64,000 bases of DNA from Actinokineospora sp. NBRC 105648. GTDB lineage: Bacteria > Actinomycetota > Actinomycetes > Mycobacteriales > Pseudonocardiaceae. The stretch's first letter is position 1. Every line of letters begins with the position of its first letter. The stretch lies in the NCBI RefSeq assembly GCF_030269645.1, contig NZ_BSTR01000006.1, positions 1-64,000 on the forward strand, read 5' to 3'. Of the stretch, positions 7,735 to 17,340 are shown piece by piece. Made by a program: the position numbers and the translations under genes. The notes under the pieces are model-generated. The model was not told the origin of the DNA. It saw only the letters and a program-made list of their open reading frames with translations, and ran no database searches.

Positions 7735-9840
7735 TCAGCGGCCGACCACCACGCAGGTGGTGGTCGCGGTCGCGGCGGGGTTGCTCTCCGAGGTGGCGGT
7801 CAAGGTCACCTTCGTCAGCGGCGGGCCGCCGTCGCGCTTGACGTGCACCGGTACCTGGACCTCGCGGCCGAACTTCGCCGTGGCCAGTGTGTTGGGTACC
7901 TGGACGCTCCAGCCGCGGCCCTCGGCGGTGGCCGAGACCCGGTAGACGTCGTTGTCGAGGTAGGCGCTGACGTCCTCCGGGTGCTGCCCGGCGGGCTTGG
8001 CGCCGCGACCGGTGTTGATCAGCGGGAACCGGCAGGTGGCCACCCCGTCCGGGCCGGTCCGGCTCACGGTGGGCAGCACCCGGACGCCTCGCCTCTGCGG
8101 TCCCGCGCCGTCGAGCGACCGGATGGCGACGGTGTAGGACAGCACGCCCTTGGTGTCGCGTTTGACCTTCAGCACGTAGAAGTGCAGCCGGTTGGCCTGG
8201 TCGACGTACTCGTACTCGCTGCCCGAGCCGGTGCCCGCGTGGAACAGCGCGTCGGAGAGCTGCCGGTAGTCGCCGATGGTGATGGGCACCTTGCGCCCGT
8301 CCGGCAGCACGTAGTTGGTCATGCCGATGTCCTGCGGGTTGGCGTCGACCACCCAGGCGAACGGCGCGTCGTCCTCGTCCTTGGTCTTGGCGAGCAGCAC
8401 GCCCGCGTCCGGGGTGAACGAGTCCGAGCCCATCCGGTCGACGACCTCGACGGTGTAGTTCTGGTACCCGCCGCCGTCGCAGTACGGGTTGGTGCTGACC
8501 TCGCACGCGGGGGTGTGGTCGCCGGTGCCGAACGCGATGTTGACCCCCGAGAGCCCGCGTGGCCCCGGTTGCACCGCGCGGGCGGTGATCTGGGCGACCA
8601 CCACGCCGGAGTCGGCGAGCGCCTCGCGGGAGAGCCGCAGCACGTTGCGCTCGTCGACGATGCCGAGCTTGATCTTGTTGCGCAGGATGTGCTGCGCGCC
8701 CATCGACGCGCCCCCGGTCGCCGGGATCGCCCAGCGCGAGTGCGGGCCGCCGGGCCCGTTGAACGAGCCGCGGGAGAGCATGTCCCAGATCCCGCTGTAG
8801 TCGCGGCGCGGTGGGTTGGCGTACGGGTTGTTGTAGTTGTCCCCGATGCCCAGCAGGTGGCTCAGCTCGTGCGCGTAGACGCCCTGGCCCGAGCTCTCGG
8901 CCTGCGTCGACGAGCCGTCGCCCGCGTTGGGCCACAGGGTGGAGCCCGACGCCCACGAGGTCCAGTCGACGTAGCGGGTGCGGGTCCAGTTCGGCAGGGT
9001 GTCGTCCGGCGGCCCGAACGCGTCGGACACGTCCTCCTTGGTCGCGAACTTCATCCTCCCGAACTCCTCCCAGGTGCTGGTCTCGTCCTGGCCCGCAGAG
9101 AGGAAGTAGACGAAGTCGAACCCGGCCGGGACCTCGGGCCCGACGTCGGCGACCCAGCCCGCCCGGCCGTCGGTGCGCAGGTCGCGGTCGCACTTGTCGC
9201 CGGTCGGGCAACCGGTGCCGGACTGGAACTCCAGCGCGTACTCGTGATCCTTGCCGGGCAAGGTGTAGGGGCCGAACGCCTTCAGGTCGACGCCGTAGCG
9301 CCCGCCGGAGTTCTCCATCCAGTACTCGTGCACGGTGTGGCCGTGGTTGAGCGCGCCCGGCTTGTTCAGGAAGTCCTGGTAGAACTGCCCGACGCGGTCG
9401 CGCGGGATGTCGTGCGCCTCCGTGCTGGGGTTGCCGAACACCGTCGAGTGCGACGGCTGGGTCACGACGAACGGCTGGTTCGGGTAGTCCAGCAGGACCA
9501 GCGCGCCCTTGAACGTGCGCTTCGTGCCCTTGGCGGCCGGGTCGGCCCAGGTGGTGCCGGGGATCTTGCGGTAGTCCCGCTCCCACGTCATGTGGTCCGG
9601 GTTCACCCAGTTCTGCGGGTCGACGGGGCCGGGGAACCCGGCCTGCGCCGCGACCCGCGCGCCGTCCGGGGACTGCTGCCACGGCTGCTGCTGCGGCCAG
9701 TGGTCGTACTGCCAGGGGTGTGCGGGTTCATCGGGTGGGGCGGCGAGCGCGTCGGTGGCTCCCGTGGTCAGCGCCGCGACCGAGAACAGCGCGGTTATCA
9801 GGAGCAGGGGACGCCTACGACGAACCCGGGTGAGGTGCAT
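7735..9840 (-). CDS. Secreted M6-family (immune inhibitor A-like) metalloprotease
   Basis: 701 residues with an Arg-rich signal peptide (MHLTRVRRRRPLLLITALF... cleaved near DALAAPP). The zinc-binding HELSH motif lies at residues 324-328, followed by LLGIGDNY, the M6 extension that supplies the third ligand. The preceding ~300 residues carry the M6 signatures GALVLLDYPNQPF, VHEYWMENSGGRYGVD and FVYFLSAG. The last ~130 residues look like a beta-sandwich (VQVPVHVKRDGGPPLTKVTLTATS) probably used for substrate or wall contact. M6 enzymes are exported peptidases. The gene is monocistronic with a strong terminator behind it. Confidence 0.88.
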   Translation of the reverse strand: MHLTRVRRRRPLLLITALFSVAALTTGATDALAAPPDEPAHPWQYDHWPQQQPWQQSPDGARVAAQAGFPGPVDPQNWVNPDHMTWERDYRKIPGTTWADPAAKGTKRTFKGALVLLDYPNQPFVVTQPSHSTVFGNPSTEAHDIPRDRVGQFYQDFLNKPGALNHGHTVHEYWMENSGGRYGVDLKAFGPYTLPGKDHEYALEFQSGTGCPTGDKCDRDLRTDGRAGWVADVGPEVPAGFDFVYFLSAGQDETSTWEEFGRMKFATKEDVSDAFGPPDDTLPNWTRTRYVDWTSWASGSTLWPNAGDGSSTQAESSGQGVYAHELSHLLGIGDNYNNPYANPPRRDYSGIWDMLSRGSFNGPGGPHSRWAIPATGGASMGAQHILRNKIKLGIVDERNVLRLSREALADSGVVVAQITARAVQPGPRGLSGVNIAFGTGDHTPACEVSTNPYCDGGGYQNYTVEVVDRMGSDSFTPDAGVLLAKTKDEDDAPFAWVVDANPQDIGMTNYVLPDGRKVPITIGDYRQLSDALFHAGTGSGSEYEYVDQANRLHFYVLKVKRDTKGVLSYTVAIRSLDGAGPQRRGVRVLPTVSRTGPDGVATCRFPLINTGRGAKPAGQHPEDVSAYLDNDVYRVSATAEGRGWSVQVPNTLATAKFGREVQVPVHVKRDGGPPLTKVTLTATSESNPAATATTTCVVVGR

Positions 9841-10127
9841 GCCGCCTCCGAAGTGTCGGTTAACCCATGCTAACGGCCGGAGGGGCTCGGGAAACCGTTG
9901 CCAGTTAACGGAAGTCGTGGGCTCCGTCGAGGTGCCGCGGCGCGCTGCGGTGATGAACGCGGTTCAACTGGAGGAGACCGGGTTTTCAGACCGTTCGGTC
10001 GGCTTCGTTCGGTCATCTGGTGCGCGGGGCGGTGCTGAATGGGCGATTTCGCCGGTGGCCCAACGCTTGTACCGTCGACCGTCCGACTCCCGGAGTGGTC
10101 CGGCGCGGTGAACCTGAAGGGCTTGAC

Positions 10128-10478
10128 ATGAAACTTGCCACCCTAGTGGCGTCCTGCGCGGTCGCGGGCACCTTCGTAGTGTCCGCCGCGTCGACCGCGG
10201 GCGCGGTCACCCAGGTCGGCGTGACCTGCTGGAGCGGCAGCTCCCAGTACGTCTGCAACTCCAGCGCCTACGACTTCTACGACGAGGAGAACGGCCGCGT
10301 CAGCTGGCGGGTCAACAACCAGACGCTCCAGTACAACCGGAACCGGGAGACCACCGGCGCACGCCTGTGCACCCCGGGGGAGCTGATCACCGCCGATGTC
10401 TACTACCAGGACGGCTACGGGTCCGCGCGGGCTTCGGACACCGTGATCTGCAACGCCGGGCCGATCTTGCAGGAGTGA
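10128..10478 (+). CDS. Small secreted Cys-containing protein
   Basis: 116 residues; the ATG at 10128 is chosen because it opens a clear signal peptide (MKLATLVASCAVAGTFVV...AGAV), whereas upstream in-frame starts give basic junk. The mature ~90 residues contain four Cys (TCWSG, YVCNSS, RLCTPG, VICNAG), likely two disulphides, and are Tyr/Asn rich. I do not recognise a family. It ends 45 bases before the large inverted repeat at 10524. Confidence 0.65.
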   Translation: MKLATLVASCAVAGTFVVSAASTAGAVTQVGVTCWSGSSQYVCNSSAYDFYDEENGRVSWRVNNQTLQYNRNRETTGARLCTPGELITADVYYQDGYGSARASDTVICNAGPILQE

Positions 10479-10523
10479 CCTCGCGGTGGCTCGTGCGTAT
10501 GGGCTGCCCGATTTTCTAGCATG

Positions 10524-10664
10524 GCTCGATCTAGTGAACTCGCTTCGTGTGGGGCCCCTAGAGCACCGCGGTGGTGAAAAAAGGGCGGGTGAAGGGCATT
10601 CCCCACCACACGGCGAGTTTAGCGGTGCTCTCCCCCCACACGAAGCGAGTCCACTAGATCGAGC
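10524..10664. repeat. 141-bp imperfect inverted repeat, MITE-like
   Basis: Outer arms of 31 bp (10524-10554 and 10634-10664) pair with a single mismatch. Inside them a second pair of 10-bp arms (10560-10569 and 10622-10631) matches perfectly, and a short gtggtg/caccac pair follows. The ends read gctcgatctagtg and cactagatcgagc. The internal loop is only ~50 bp and has no ORF. Size and structure fit a miniature inverted-repeat transposable element or a very large RNA hairpin. I could not identify a target-site duplication with confidence. Confidence 0.6.
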
Positions 10665-10829
10665 ATCCGTAGCGGGTGTTGCGTTCCAGCGGGGTTGGCT
10701 TGCCGCACTGGCGATCGGGGGTGGCCCGCGCGCTCACCGCCGGTCGGGATCCAAGAGTCCATGTACTAATCCGAGAGTCCACTGTGTACTTGAGTGCGGT
10801 GGGAGTCGGCCGCGTGAGGACTGAGACCG

Positions 10830-10865
10830 CCCCTTGTGGGTAGGCGCGCGCCTGCCCACAAGGGG
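10830..10865. terminator. Hairpin downstream of 10873-11505 gene
   Basis: ccccttgtggg..gcgc pairs with gcgc..cccacaagggg over ~18 bp with one mismatch and virtually no loop. It lies 8 bases beyond the stop of the leftward secreted-repeat gene, a convincing intrinsic terminator. Confidence 0.7.
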
Positions 10866-10872
10866 CTTTCCG

Positions 10873-11505
10873 CTAGTAGACCTCGAGTCCGACCCGGATG
10901 CCGTCCGGGTCGTAGCCGTCGGAGTCGATCGCGTACTGGCTCTTGCCGCCGCCCTGGCTCGCCCACGGGGTGAAGGCCGGGACGCCCGCGATGCCGCCGT
11001 CGACGGCCTCCACCGACAGGCGGAAGTCGTCGGGGGTGAACGGCGCGGTCCACGCCCGGGTCTCCACGATGACCCGGTAGCCGTCGGGGTCGTAGCCGTC
11101 GTCGTCGGTGGCCAGCGGGGAGGTGCCGCCGCCCTGGCTCGCCCACGGGGTGAACTCGGCCGGGCCGAGGTGCCCGTCGGACTCCCTGGCCTGCACGCCG
11201 ATCCGGAAGTCGACCGCGCCGAGCACCCCGCTGGGCGCGGCGGCCAGGTCGACCAGCACCGCGTCCGGGTCGTAGTAGTCGCTGTCGGTCGCCCAGTCCG
11301 AGGTGCTCCCGCCGAACTTCGCGTAGGTGGTGAACTTCTCCACCCCGGCCCCGCCGAACCCGCCGCCGTCGGCCACCTGCAGGCCGACCCGGAAGTTCGG
11401 CAGGGTGGCCGCCTGCGCCGAGGCCGCCGGGACCGCGACCGCGGTGAGCGTCGCCGCCGCCACCGCCAGCCCCGCCAGCGTCGAGCGCACTGCCCGCTGT
11501 GCCAT
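10873..11505 (-). CDS. Secreted protein of three tandem ~50-residue repeats
   Basis: 210 residues from an ATG preceded by GGGGAAAG. A signal peptide (to about AQAATL) is followed by three repeats, each opening FRVGLQV / FRIGVQA / FRLSVEA and closing with a (Y/G)YDPD block. The second and third share FTPWASQGGG exactly; the first is more divergent (FTTYAKFGGS). The conserved 'D-x-D-G-Y-D-P-D-G' blocks are acidic and could bind calcium, but this is inference. No catalytic motif is visible. The repeats suggest a modular beta-rich surface or extracellular binding protein. Confidence 0.7.
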   Translation of the reverse strand: MAQRAVRSTLAGLAVAAATLTAVAVPAASAQAATLPNFRVGLQVADGGGFGGAGVEKFTTYAKFGGSTSDWATDSDYYDPDAVLVDLAAAPSGVLGAVDFRIGVQARESDGHLGPAEFTPWASQGGGTSPLATDDDGYDPDGYRVIVETRAWTAPFTPDDFRLSVEAVDGGIAGVPAFTPWASQGGGKSQYAIDSDGYDPDGIRVGLEVY

Positions 11506-11823
11506 CTTTCCCCATCCTCGCGGGAGGTTCCCGCGTCCGGCTAAAGATGATCATGGCTGGGCCGGTGCGCAGAGGTGCCGTTCGGGGGCGGCTTCGATGA
11601 TCTTCTCCTCTTACGCCGCAAGGGGTTCATCGGCTCTGTTGAGTTGTCTGCACCGTTCGCCCCAGCGCGCGGGGGCTGGACGGTCCGCGCCATCCCGCGG
11701 CCGCGGCGGCCGTACCCGGTCGGGTGGCCTGGCGATGTGGCCTGGTTGGACTCCCCGCCGGTGGGTACCCGGGTACCGCCGGGGCCGCCGGTGCTCGTCC
11801 CCGTCCGACCGAGGAGATGCCCG
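11506..11823. other. Intergenic region upstream of catalase
   Basis: 318 bases between the divergent secreted-repeat gene and the catalase. A GAGGAG ribosome binding site lies at its right end before GTG 11824. Long in-frame upstream extension of the catalase frame is possible but has poor, Arg/Pro-rich composition, so this is treated as untranslated. No RNA gene or further structure seen. Confidence 0.4.
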
Positions 11824-13875
11824 GTGCCTTCGAAGCGCAAGCAAGTCCGACCCACCACCGCCCCCGTGGCGCGGACCGCGCGCGGGGCCGAGGGCGACGA
11901 GCTGACCACCGCGCACGGGTTGCGCCTGTCCGACACCGACCACTCGCTCAAGGCGGGCCCGCGCGGGCCGTCCCTGCTGGAGGACTTCCACCTCCGGGAG
12001 AAGATCACCCACTTCGACCACGAGCGGATCCCGGAGCGGGTGGTGCACGCGCGCGGTGCCGCCGCGCACGGGGTGTTCGTCGCCAACGGCGCGGCCGCGT
12101 CGGTGACCAAGGCGGCCTTCCTGGCCGAGGCGGGCCGGGAGACGCCGGTGTTCACCCGGTTCTCCACCGTGCTGGGGTCGCGCGGTTCGGCGGACACGGT
12201 GCGTGACGTGCGCGGGTTCGCGGTGAAGTTCTACACCGCCGAGGGGAACGTGGACCTGGTCGGCAACAACATGCCGGTGTTCTTCATCCAGGACGGCATC
12301 AAGTTCCCCGACGTCATCCACGCGGGCAAGCCGCACCCGGACCGGGAGATCCCGCAGGCGCAGTCGGCGCACGACACCTTCTGGGACTTCGTTTCCCTGC
12401 ACACCGAGGCCACCCACCACGTCCTGTGGGCGATGTCCGACCGGGGGATCCCGCGCTCGTACCGCACCATGGAGGGCTTCGGCGTGCACACCTTCCGGCT
12501 GGTGGCCGCCGACGGCGCGACCTCGCTGGTGAAGTTCCACTGGAAGCCGGTAGCCGGGGTGCACTCGCTGGTCTGGGAGGAGGCCCAGCTCGCGGCGGGC
12601 ACGGACCCGGACTTCCACCGCCGGGACCTCGCCGACGGCATCGACGCGGGCGCGTTCCTGGAGTACGACCTGGGCATCCAGGTGCTGCCCGACAGCGCCG
12701 AGGAGACCTTCGAGGGCATCGACCTGCTCGACCCGACCAAGATCGTGCCGGAGGAGTTGGCGCCGGTCCAGGTCATCGGCAGGCTCACGCTCAACCGCAA
12801 CCCGGACAACTACTTCGCCGAGACCGAGCAGGTCGCCTTCCACACCGGGAACCTGGTGCCGGGCATCGAGGTGACCAACGACCCGCTGATGCAGGCGCGG
12901 CTGTTCTCCTACCTCGACACCCAGCTCACCCGGCTCGGCGGCCCCAACTTCACCCAGCTCCCGATCAACTGCCCGCACGCCGCGGTGAACGACAACCTGC
13001 GCGACGGCATGCACCAGACCCTCGTCCACAAGGGACAGGTCGCCTACCTGCCCAACGGCATCGACGGGGACCTCCCGCGGGTGAGCGACCAGGGTTACGT
13101 CCACCTCCCGCGCGAGGTCGAGGGCCCGAAGGTGCGGGCGAACCCGGTCTCCTTCGAGGACCACTTCTCCCAGGCCACCCTGTTCTACCGGAGCCTGACC
13201 GAGGTCGAGCGCGTGCACCTGGTCGAGGCGTTCACCTTCGAGCTGGGCAAGTGCTACGAGCAGCCCATCCGCGAACGAGCACTGGCCCAACTGGCCAATG
13301 TGGACACAGACCTGTGCGCGGAGGTCGCCGCCGGCCTGGGTCTGAAGGCACCCAAGGGAAAGCCCGCCAAGGACGTCACCCCCTCGCCCGCGTTGTCCAT
13401 CGTCGTGACCGAGCCCGGACCGATCACCGGCCGCGTCATCGGGGTCTTGGCCGTCCCGGGATCCGACCTCACGGGCATCGCACGCTTGCGTACGGCCGCG
13501 AAGGCCCGGGGAGCGGTGGTGCGCGTGATCGCCCCCATCGGCGGCATCCTCTCGGCCGACGGCAAGGAAGAAATCATCGAACGGACGCTGTTGACCACCC
13601 GGTCCATCGAGTACGACGCCATCGTCCTCGCCGACGGGACCGGAGAGTTCAAGGACATCAAGTCGACCGTGCTGCTGCAAGAGGCGTTCCGCCACTGCAA
13701 GACGATCGCCGCGTGGGGGAGTGGTGAACAGGCCCTCTTGGCAGCCGGCGTCGACACCACCGCGCCGGGGATCGTCTTGGCGGCCAAGTCGACCAAGGCG
13801 TTCACCACCGCCGTCCTCGACGCCGTCGGCCTGCACCGCGCCTGGGCCCGAGCCGACCACGTGATGCAGAGCTGA
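11824..13875 (+). CDS. katE: Large-subunit haem catalase (HPII type)
   Basis: 683 residues from the GTG at 11824, chosen for the GAGGAG just upstream and the basic N-terminus typical of HPII enzymes. The distal His sits in [13 protein letters not shown], the catalytic Asn region is [14 protein letters not shown], and the proximal haem Tyr lies in [15 protein letters not shown]. The final ~150 residues ([20 protein letters not shown]... [15 protein letters not shown]) form the extra class-I glutaminase/DJ-1-like domain that distinguishes clade-2 large catalases. It degrades hydrogen peroxide in the cytosol and in actinomycetes is usually a stationary-phase or osmotic-stress enzyme. It ends before a hairpin terminator at 13887. 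Confidence 0.95.
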   Translation: MPSKRKQVRPTTAPVARTARGAEGDELTTAHGLRLSDTDHSLKAGPRGPSLLEDFHLREKITHFDHERIPERVVHARGAAAHGVFVANGAAASVTKAAFLAEAGRETPVFTRFSTVLGSRGSADTVRDVRGFAVKFYTAEGNVDLVGNNMPVFFIQDGIKFPDVIHAGKPHPDREIPQAQSAHDTFWDFVSLHTEATHHVLWAMSDRGIPRSYRTMEGFGVHTFRLVAADGATSLVKFHWKPVAGVHSLVWEEAQLAAGTDPDFHRRDLADGIDAGAFLEYDLGIQVLPDSAEETFEGIDLLDPTKIVPEELAPVQVIGRLTLNRNPDNYFAETEQVAFHTGNLVPGIEVTNDPLMQARLFSYLDTQLTRLGGPNFTQLPINCPHAAVNDNLRDGMHQTLVHKGQVAYLPNGIDGDLPRVSDQGYVHLPREVEGPKVRANPVSFEDHFSQATLFYRSLTEVERVHLVEAFTFELGKCYEQPIRERALAQLANVDTDLCAEVAAGLGLKAPKGKPAKDVTPSPALSIVVTEPGPITGRVIGVLAVPGSDLTGIARLRTAAKARGAVVRVIAPIGGILSADGKEEIIERTLLTTRSIEYDAIVLADGTGEFKDIKSTVLLQEAFRHCKTIAAWGSGEQALLAAGVDTTAPGIVLAAKSTKAFTTAVLDAVGLHRAWARADHVMQS

Positions 13876-13886
13876 TCCCGTGAGGA

Positions 13887-13929
13887 CCGCGCTGGGTCCA
13901 CGAGATGGGTGCCACTCGGCCCAGCGCGG
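13887..13929. terminator. Hairpin after catalase
   Basis: A 10-bp stem ccgcgctggg (13887-13896) pairs with cccagcgcgg (13920-13929) across a 23-base loop, between the catalase stop and the convergent dehydrogenase remnant. Confidence 0.5.
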
Positions 13930-13937
13930 GTGATCGC

Positions 13938-14200
13938 CTAGTCGGACATGGTGATCACGACGCGTGGGCGGGGGTCGGTGGGCGTGTTCCACGCCTGTTC
14001 GACCTCGCTCAGCGGTACCGGGACCGCTGCGGCGGTGAAGGTACCCGCGGTGAGTTCGTCGATCAGGGCGGGCAGTTCGGCGACGATGCCGCCGTGCTGA
14101 CCGAGCCTTGGCCGCTGCCCATCAACCGCGGGTTGGCGCCCCGCAGCGCGGCCGCGGGCAGGGTGATGTCCTGGCGGCGGGACTGGCGTGGAGGACATCC
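13938..14200 (-). pseudogene. Zinc-type alcohol dehydrogenase/quinone reductase C-terminal remnant
   Basis: Read leftward, one frame gives QDITLPAAALRGANPRLMGS then GQGSVST, and a second frame gives GGIVAELPALIDELTAG... to VEQAWNTPTDPRPRVVITM. These are the consecutive C-terminal blocks of medium-chain dehydrogenases, separated by a one-base frameshift near 14090. The first ~200 residues (zinc and Rossmann regions) are absent. The remnant runs directly into the N-truncated sigma factor gene on the other strand, so a deletion probably joined two broken genes here. Confidence 0.75.
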
Positions 14201-14631
14201 AGCTCACCGGTCGCCGGTCGGTCGCCGAGGAGATAGTGCAGGAGGCGTTGCTGCGCTGCCTGCGGCGGTGGCGTCGGGTGCCGGCGGACAACGCGGTCGC
14301 CTATGCCCGCAAGGCGATCTACCACGAGTTCCTGCGGGTGGCGAAGCGAAAACCACAGGTCCCGCTGGACGAACTCACCGAACAGCTGGACCTGGAGGAC
14401 TTCTCCGGGGCGGTGGTCGACCGCGACCACGTCTTGATCATGTTGCAGCAGTTGCCGCCCCGGCAGCGGGCCGCGGTGCTCGCGCGGGTGGTGCACGACC
14501 TGTCCGAGGCGCAGGCCGCGGTCGAGCTGGACTGCTCGGTCGGCACCGTGAAGTCGCTGACCAGCCGGGGGATGGCCCGGGTCAGGCAGCTCTGGGATGA
14601 CCAGGGCGCGCTCCGGAGGACCGCCACCTGA
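14188..14631 (+). CDS. SigE-like ECF sigma factor, N-terminally truncated
   Basis: 147 residues from a GTG. It retains the end of region 2 (VAEEIVQEALLRCLRRWRRV, with the -10-contacting helix) and a complete region 4 (LQQLPPRQRAAVLARVVHDLSEAQAAVELDCSVGTVKSL). About 30 residues that normally precede region 2.2 are missing. Intact SigE-type ECF factors in actinomycetes run ~165-180 residues. The missing part coincides with the junction to the dehydrogenase remnant, so this is probably a deletion product. It might still bind -35 DNA but core binding is doubtful. Could also be called a pseudogene. Confidence 0.65.
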   Translation: MEDIQLTGRRSVAEEIVQEALLRCLRRWRRVPADNAVAYARKAIYHEFLRVAKRKPQVPLDELTEQLDLEDFSGAVVDRDHVLIMLQQLPPRQRAAVLARVVHDLSEAQAAVELDCSVGTVKSLTSRGMARVRQLWDDQGALRRTAT

Positions 14632-14678
14632 CCGCGCGTGCGGGCGACTGTCCTCTTAGGACATACCGGTGCGGGCGC

Positions 14679-15842
14679 TCAGGCGCGGTCCAGTCGTGGG
14701 TAGAGCACCTCCTCGGCGACCAGCAGCACGGCGGCGGCGACGGGGATGGCCACCAGCGCGCCGACCACGCCGAGCAGGGCGCCGCCGAGGATGACGGCCA
14801 GCACGGTCACCAGGGCGGGGACCTTGACCGCGTTGCCGATGATCCTGGGCACCAGGACGTAGTCCTCGACGAGGCGGTAGAGGACGAAGAACCCGATCGT
14901 CGCCAGGCACACCGGGCCGGACACGGTCAGCGCGACCAGGCTGGCGACGGCGCCGCCGATGATCGAGCCGATGACGGGCACCAGGTCCAGCACGGCGACG
15001 GCGATGGCGAGCAGCAGCGCGAAGGGGACGTTGAAGACCAGCAGCCAGATCAGCGTGGTCGCCCCCGCGATCACCGAGATCACCACGTTGCCGAGCACGT
15101 AGCCGCCGACCTTGGCCGAGATCGCGTCGCCGATCAGGATGGCGCGGGGGCGGCGGGAGTTCGGCACCAGGCGGTAGAGCGCGACCCGGATCCGCGGCAG
15201 GTCCACCACGAAGTAGATCGTCAGCACGATCAGGATGAGCAGGTCGCTGACCGCGCCGAACACGGCGAGGCCCGCGTCCAGCAGCCCGGCGCCGCCGCTG
15301 AGCGAGTCCTCGACCGCCTGCCGCAGGTGGAAGCGGTCGTTGAGCTTGCCCAGCCACGAGCTGTTGTCCTGGGCCTGCTGGAGGTACTCCGGTGCCCGCT
15401 GGACCAGTTGGGTCGCCTGTTCCACCACCACCGGGATGGCCGCGGCGAGGAACCCGCCGATCACCGCCGCGACGCCCAGGAACACCGTGGTGACCGCCAG
15501 CCAGCGGGGCAGGCGGTGCCGGACCAGCCAGGACACCAGCGGCTCCAGGCCCACGGCGATGAACAGGGCGACCCCGACCAGCAGCAGCATCTCCCGCAGC
15601 CCGGTCAGCACCAGCACCAGGCCGTAGGTCACCGCCACCCCGGCCGCGGCGTAGAGCCCGATCAGGAACGGCGAGCGGCGGTCGAACCGCTTGCCGATCG
15701 TTCCCAGCGGCCGGTCCGAGTCGCTGATCCGGGCCGCCTCGGCCTCGGCGTCGGCGACCGGGCCCTCGGCGGTGGCGTCGTGCGGTTGGCCGACCTGGTC
15801 GTGGTGGGCGTGGTCGGCATCCGAGTCTGCGAACGAGGACAT
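14679..15842 (-). CDS. AI-2E (PerM/TqsA) family membrane permease
   Basis: 387 residues from the ATG at 15842; an in-frame GTG 27 bases upstream is an alternative. A ~50-residue acidic and His-rich N-terminus is followed by about eight membrane segments. The family signature in the second half (VPFALLLAIAVAVLDLVPVIGSIIGG, then YRLVEDYVLVPRIIGNAVKVPALVTV) is clear, and the soluble segment between helices 3 and 4 (EQATQLVQRAPEYLQQ) is typical. Substrates of this family are uncertain and include autoinducer-2 and possibly Na+/H+ exchange in some members. Monocistronic. Confidence 0.88.
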   Translation of the reverse strand: MSSFADSDADHAHHDQVGQPHDATAEGPVADAEAEAARISDSDRPLGTIGKRFDRRSPFLIGLYAAAGVAVTYGLVLVLTGLREMLLLVGVALFIAVGLEPLVSWLVRHRLPRWLAVTTVFLGVAAVIGGFLAAAIPVVVEQATQLVQRAPEYLQQAQDNSSWLGKLNDRFHLRQAVEDSLSGGAGLLDAGLAVFGAVSDLLILIVLTIYFVVDLPRIRVALYRLVPNSRRPRAILIGDAISAKVGGYVLGNVVISVIAGATTLIWLLVFNVPFALLLAIAVAVLDLVPVIGSIIGGAVASLVALTVSGPVCLATIGFFVLYRLVEDYVLVPRIIGNAVKVPALVTVLAVILGGALLGVVGALVAIPVAAAVLLVAEEVLYPRLDRA

Positions 15843-16218
15843 GGTCGCGGTCCTGACTCCACGAGGCACCTGAGCGGCACCTGGTGTCGGCAGGGTAGTC
15901 AGCGGGCGGCCGGGCGAAACCTCGCCGAGGTCGGACGATCATTCCGGCGGGCGACTGCCCAGCCGGGCCCGGGCTCGCCGCCTGCCGCCCGATGAGTTCC
16001 GCCACCGCGCTCGGCAGCGTCGTCTCGAAGCTTCGCGGCGTTCTTGGCCGCGCACATGACGACCTCCGCGCCGATCGGGGATGCCGCGGGGCGGTGCCGC
16101 CCTGGGACCGCCGACCGGCAGTCCCGGTCGCGGCCGCTTGACTGTCCACACCAGACTGATCGGGTCTGGGGTGGCGTCGTCGCGACCCCAGCGAGCCGGG
16201 CCTGGGTAGCCTGGGTCC
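15843..16218. other. Intergenic region between divergent genes
   Basis: 376 bases separating the leftward permease and the rightward acyl-CoA dehydrogenase; it should carry both promoters. No coding frame with convincing composition, hairpin or RNA gene was found. Confidence 0.35.
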
Positions 16219-17241
16219 ATGTCCGATCTGGTGGAGCGCGCCAAGGAGATCGCCGACGACGTGCTGTTCCCGGCCGCGGCGGCGGTGGACGCGAGCGGCC
16301 GGATCCCGGCGAGCCACTTCGAGCTGCTGGCCGCGGAGGGGTTCTACGGGCTGTCGGCGCCACCTGAGGTGGGTGGGCCGGGTCTGGGGTTGCCGGAAGT
16401 GGCCGAGATCCTCGAGGCGCTGGCGGGCGGCTGCCTGGCCACCACCTTCACCTGGGTCCAGCACCACGGCGTGGTCCTGGGCCTGGCCGCGGGGCAGGCG
16501 GCGGCGCGCGAGCGGTACCTGGCGGACGCGGTGCGCGGCGTGCTGCGTGGCGGGGTCGCGTTCGCGGGCGCGGTGCCGACGCCGCCCCGGCTGCGGGTGC
16601 GCCAGGTGTCCGACGGTGTTGTCTACGACGGCGAGGGCCCGTTCGTCAGCGGTTGGGGCATCGTCGACGTGCTCCAGATCTCGGGACGGGACGGCGACAC
16701 CATCGTCCACAGCCTGATCGACGCCCGTCCGGCGGACGGCCTGACCGCCGAGCCGCTGGCGCTGATCGCCGCGCAGGCCACCAACACCGTCCGGTTGCGC
16801 TTCGACGGTTTCCACGTGCCTGCCGACCGCGTGCTGGCCACCGTCGACCACGCGACCTTCCTGGCCAACCAGACCGCTGGGTCGCGGCTGAACGGCTGCC
16901 TCGCCCTCGGCGTCGCCGAGCGCTGCCTGCGGTTGATCGAGGAGACGGGCGAGGACGAGGTGGTGGCCAGGCTCCGCGCGCAAGGGCAGTCCGTCCGCGA
17001 CTGCTTGGACGCCGGACTGACCGACGCGGTGTCGCTGCTCGCCGCGCGCGCCGCGGGCAGCGAGTTCGCGCTGCGCGCCGCGTCGGCCCTGGTGGTCGCC
17101 ACCGGTAGCGCCGCCGTGCAGGTCGGTCACCCCGCCGAACGCCTCCTGCGGGAGGCGACGTTCACCCTGGTCGCCGGGGGCAGGCCGCCGGTGCGGGCGG
17201 GCATCCTCGACCTGCTGAGCGCCTCGTCCGGGAGCGGGTGA
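16219..17241 (+). CDS. Acyl-CoA dehydrogenase-like flavoprotein
   Basis: 340 residues. The N-terminal helical domain (AAEGFYGLSAPPEVGGPGLGLPEVAEILEAL), the middle beta domain (VVYDGEGPFVSGWGIVDVLQISG; the FAD/substrate region VRLRFDGFHVPADRVL) and a C-terminal helical bundle follow the ACAD order. It is about 40 residues shorter than classical enzymes. The usual catalytic Glu near the 'EA(M)' segment is not obvious in the last helices, so it may be an acyl-CoA dehydrogenase homologue with altered chemistry. MsrA follows 99 bases downstream on the same strand, but co-transcription is uncertain. Confidence 0.8.
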   Translation: MSDLVERAKEIADDVLFPAAAAVDASGRIPASHFELLAAEGFYGLSAPPEVGGPGLGLPEVAEILEALAGGCLATTFTWVQHHGVVLGLAAGQAAARERYLADAVRGVLRGGVAFAGAVPTPPRLRVRQVSDGVVYDGEGPFVSGWGIVDVLQISGRDGDTIVHSLIDARPADGLTAEPLALIAAQATNTVRLRFDGFHVPADRVLATVDHATFLANQTAGSRLNGCLALGVAERCLRLIEETGEDEVVARLRAQGQSVRDCLDAGLTDAVSLLAARAAGSEFALRAASALVVATGSAAVQVGHPAERLLREATFTLVAGGRPPVRAGILDLLSASSGSG

Positions 17242-17340
17242 GAGCGGTCGTCGGGATGAAGTGCGGGCCGTCCGGCGTTGGACAGTGCGTACCGAGCAGA
17301 ACGAACGCGGATCGACCAGATCCGGGAACGGAGTGACCAG

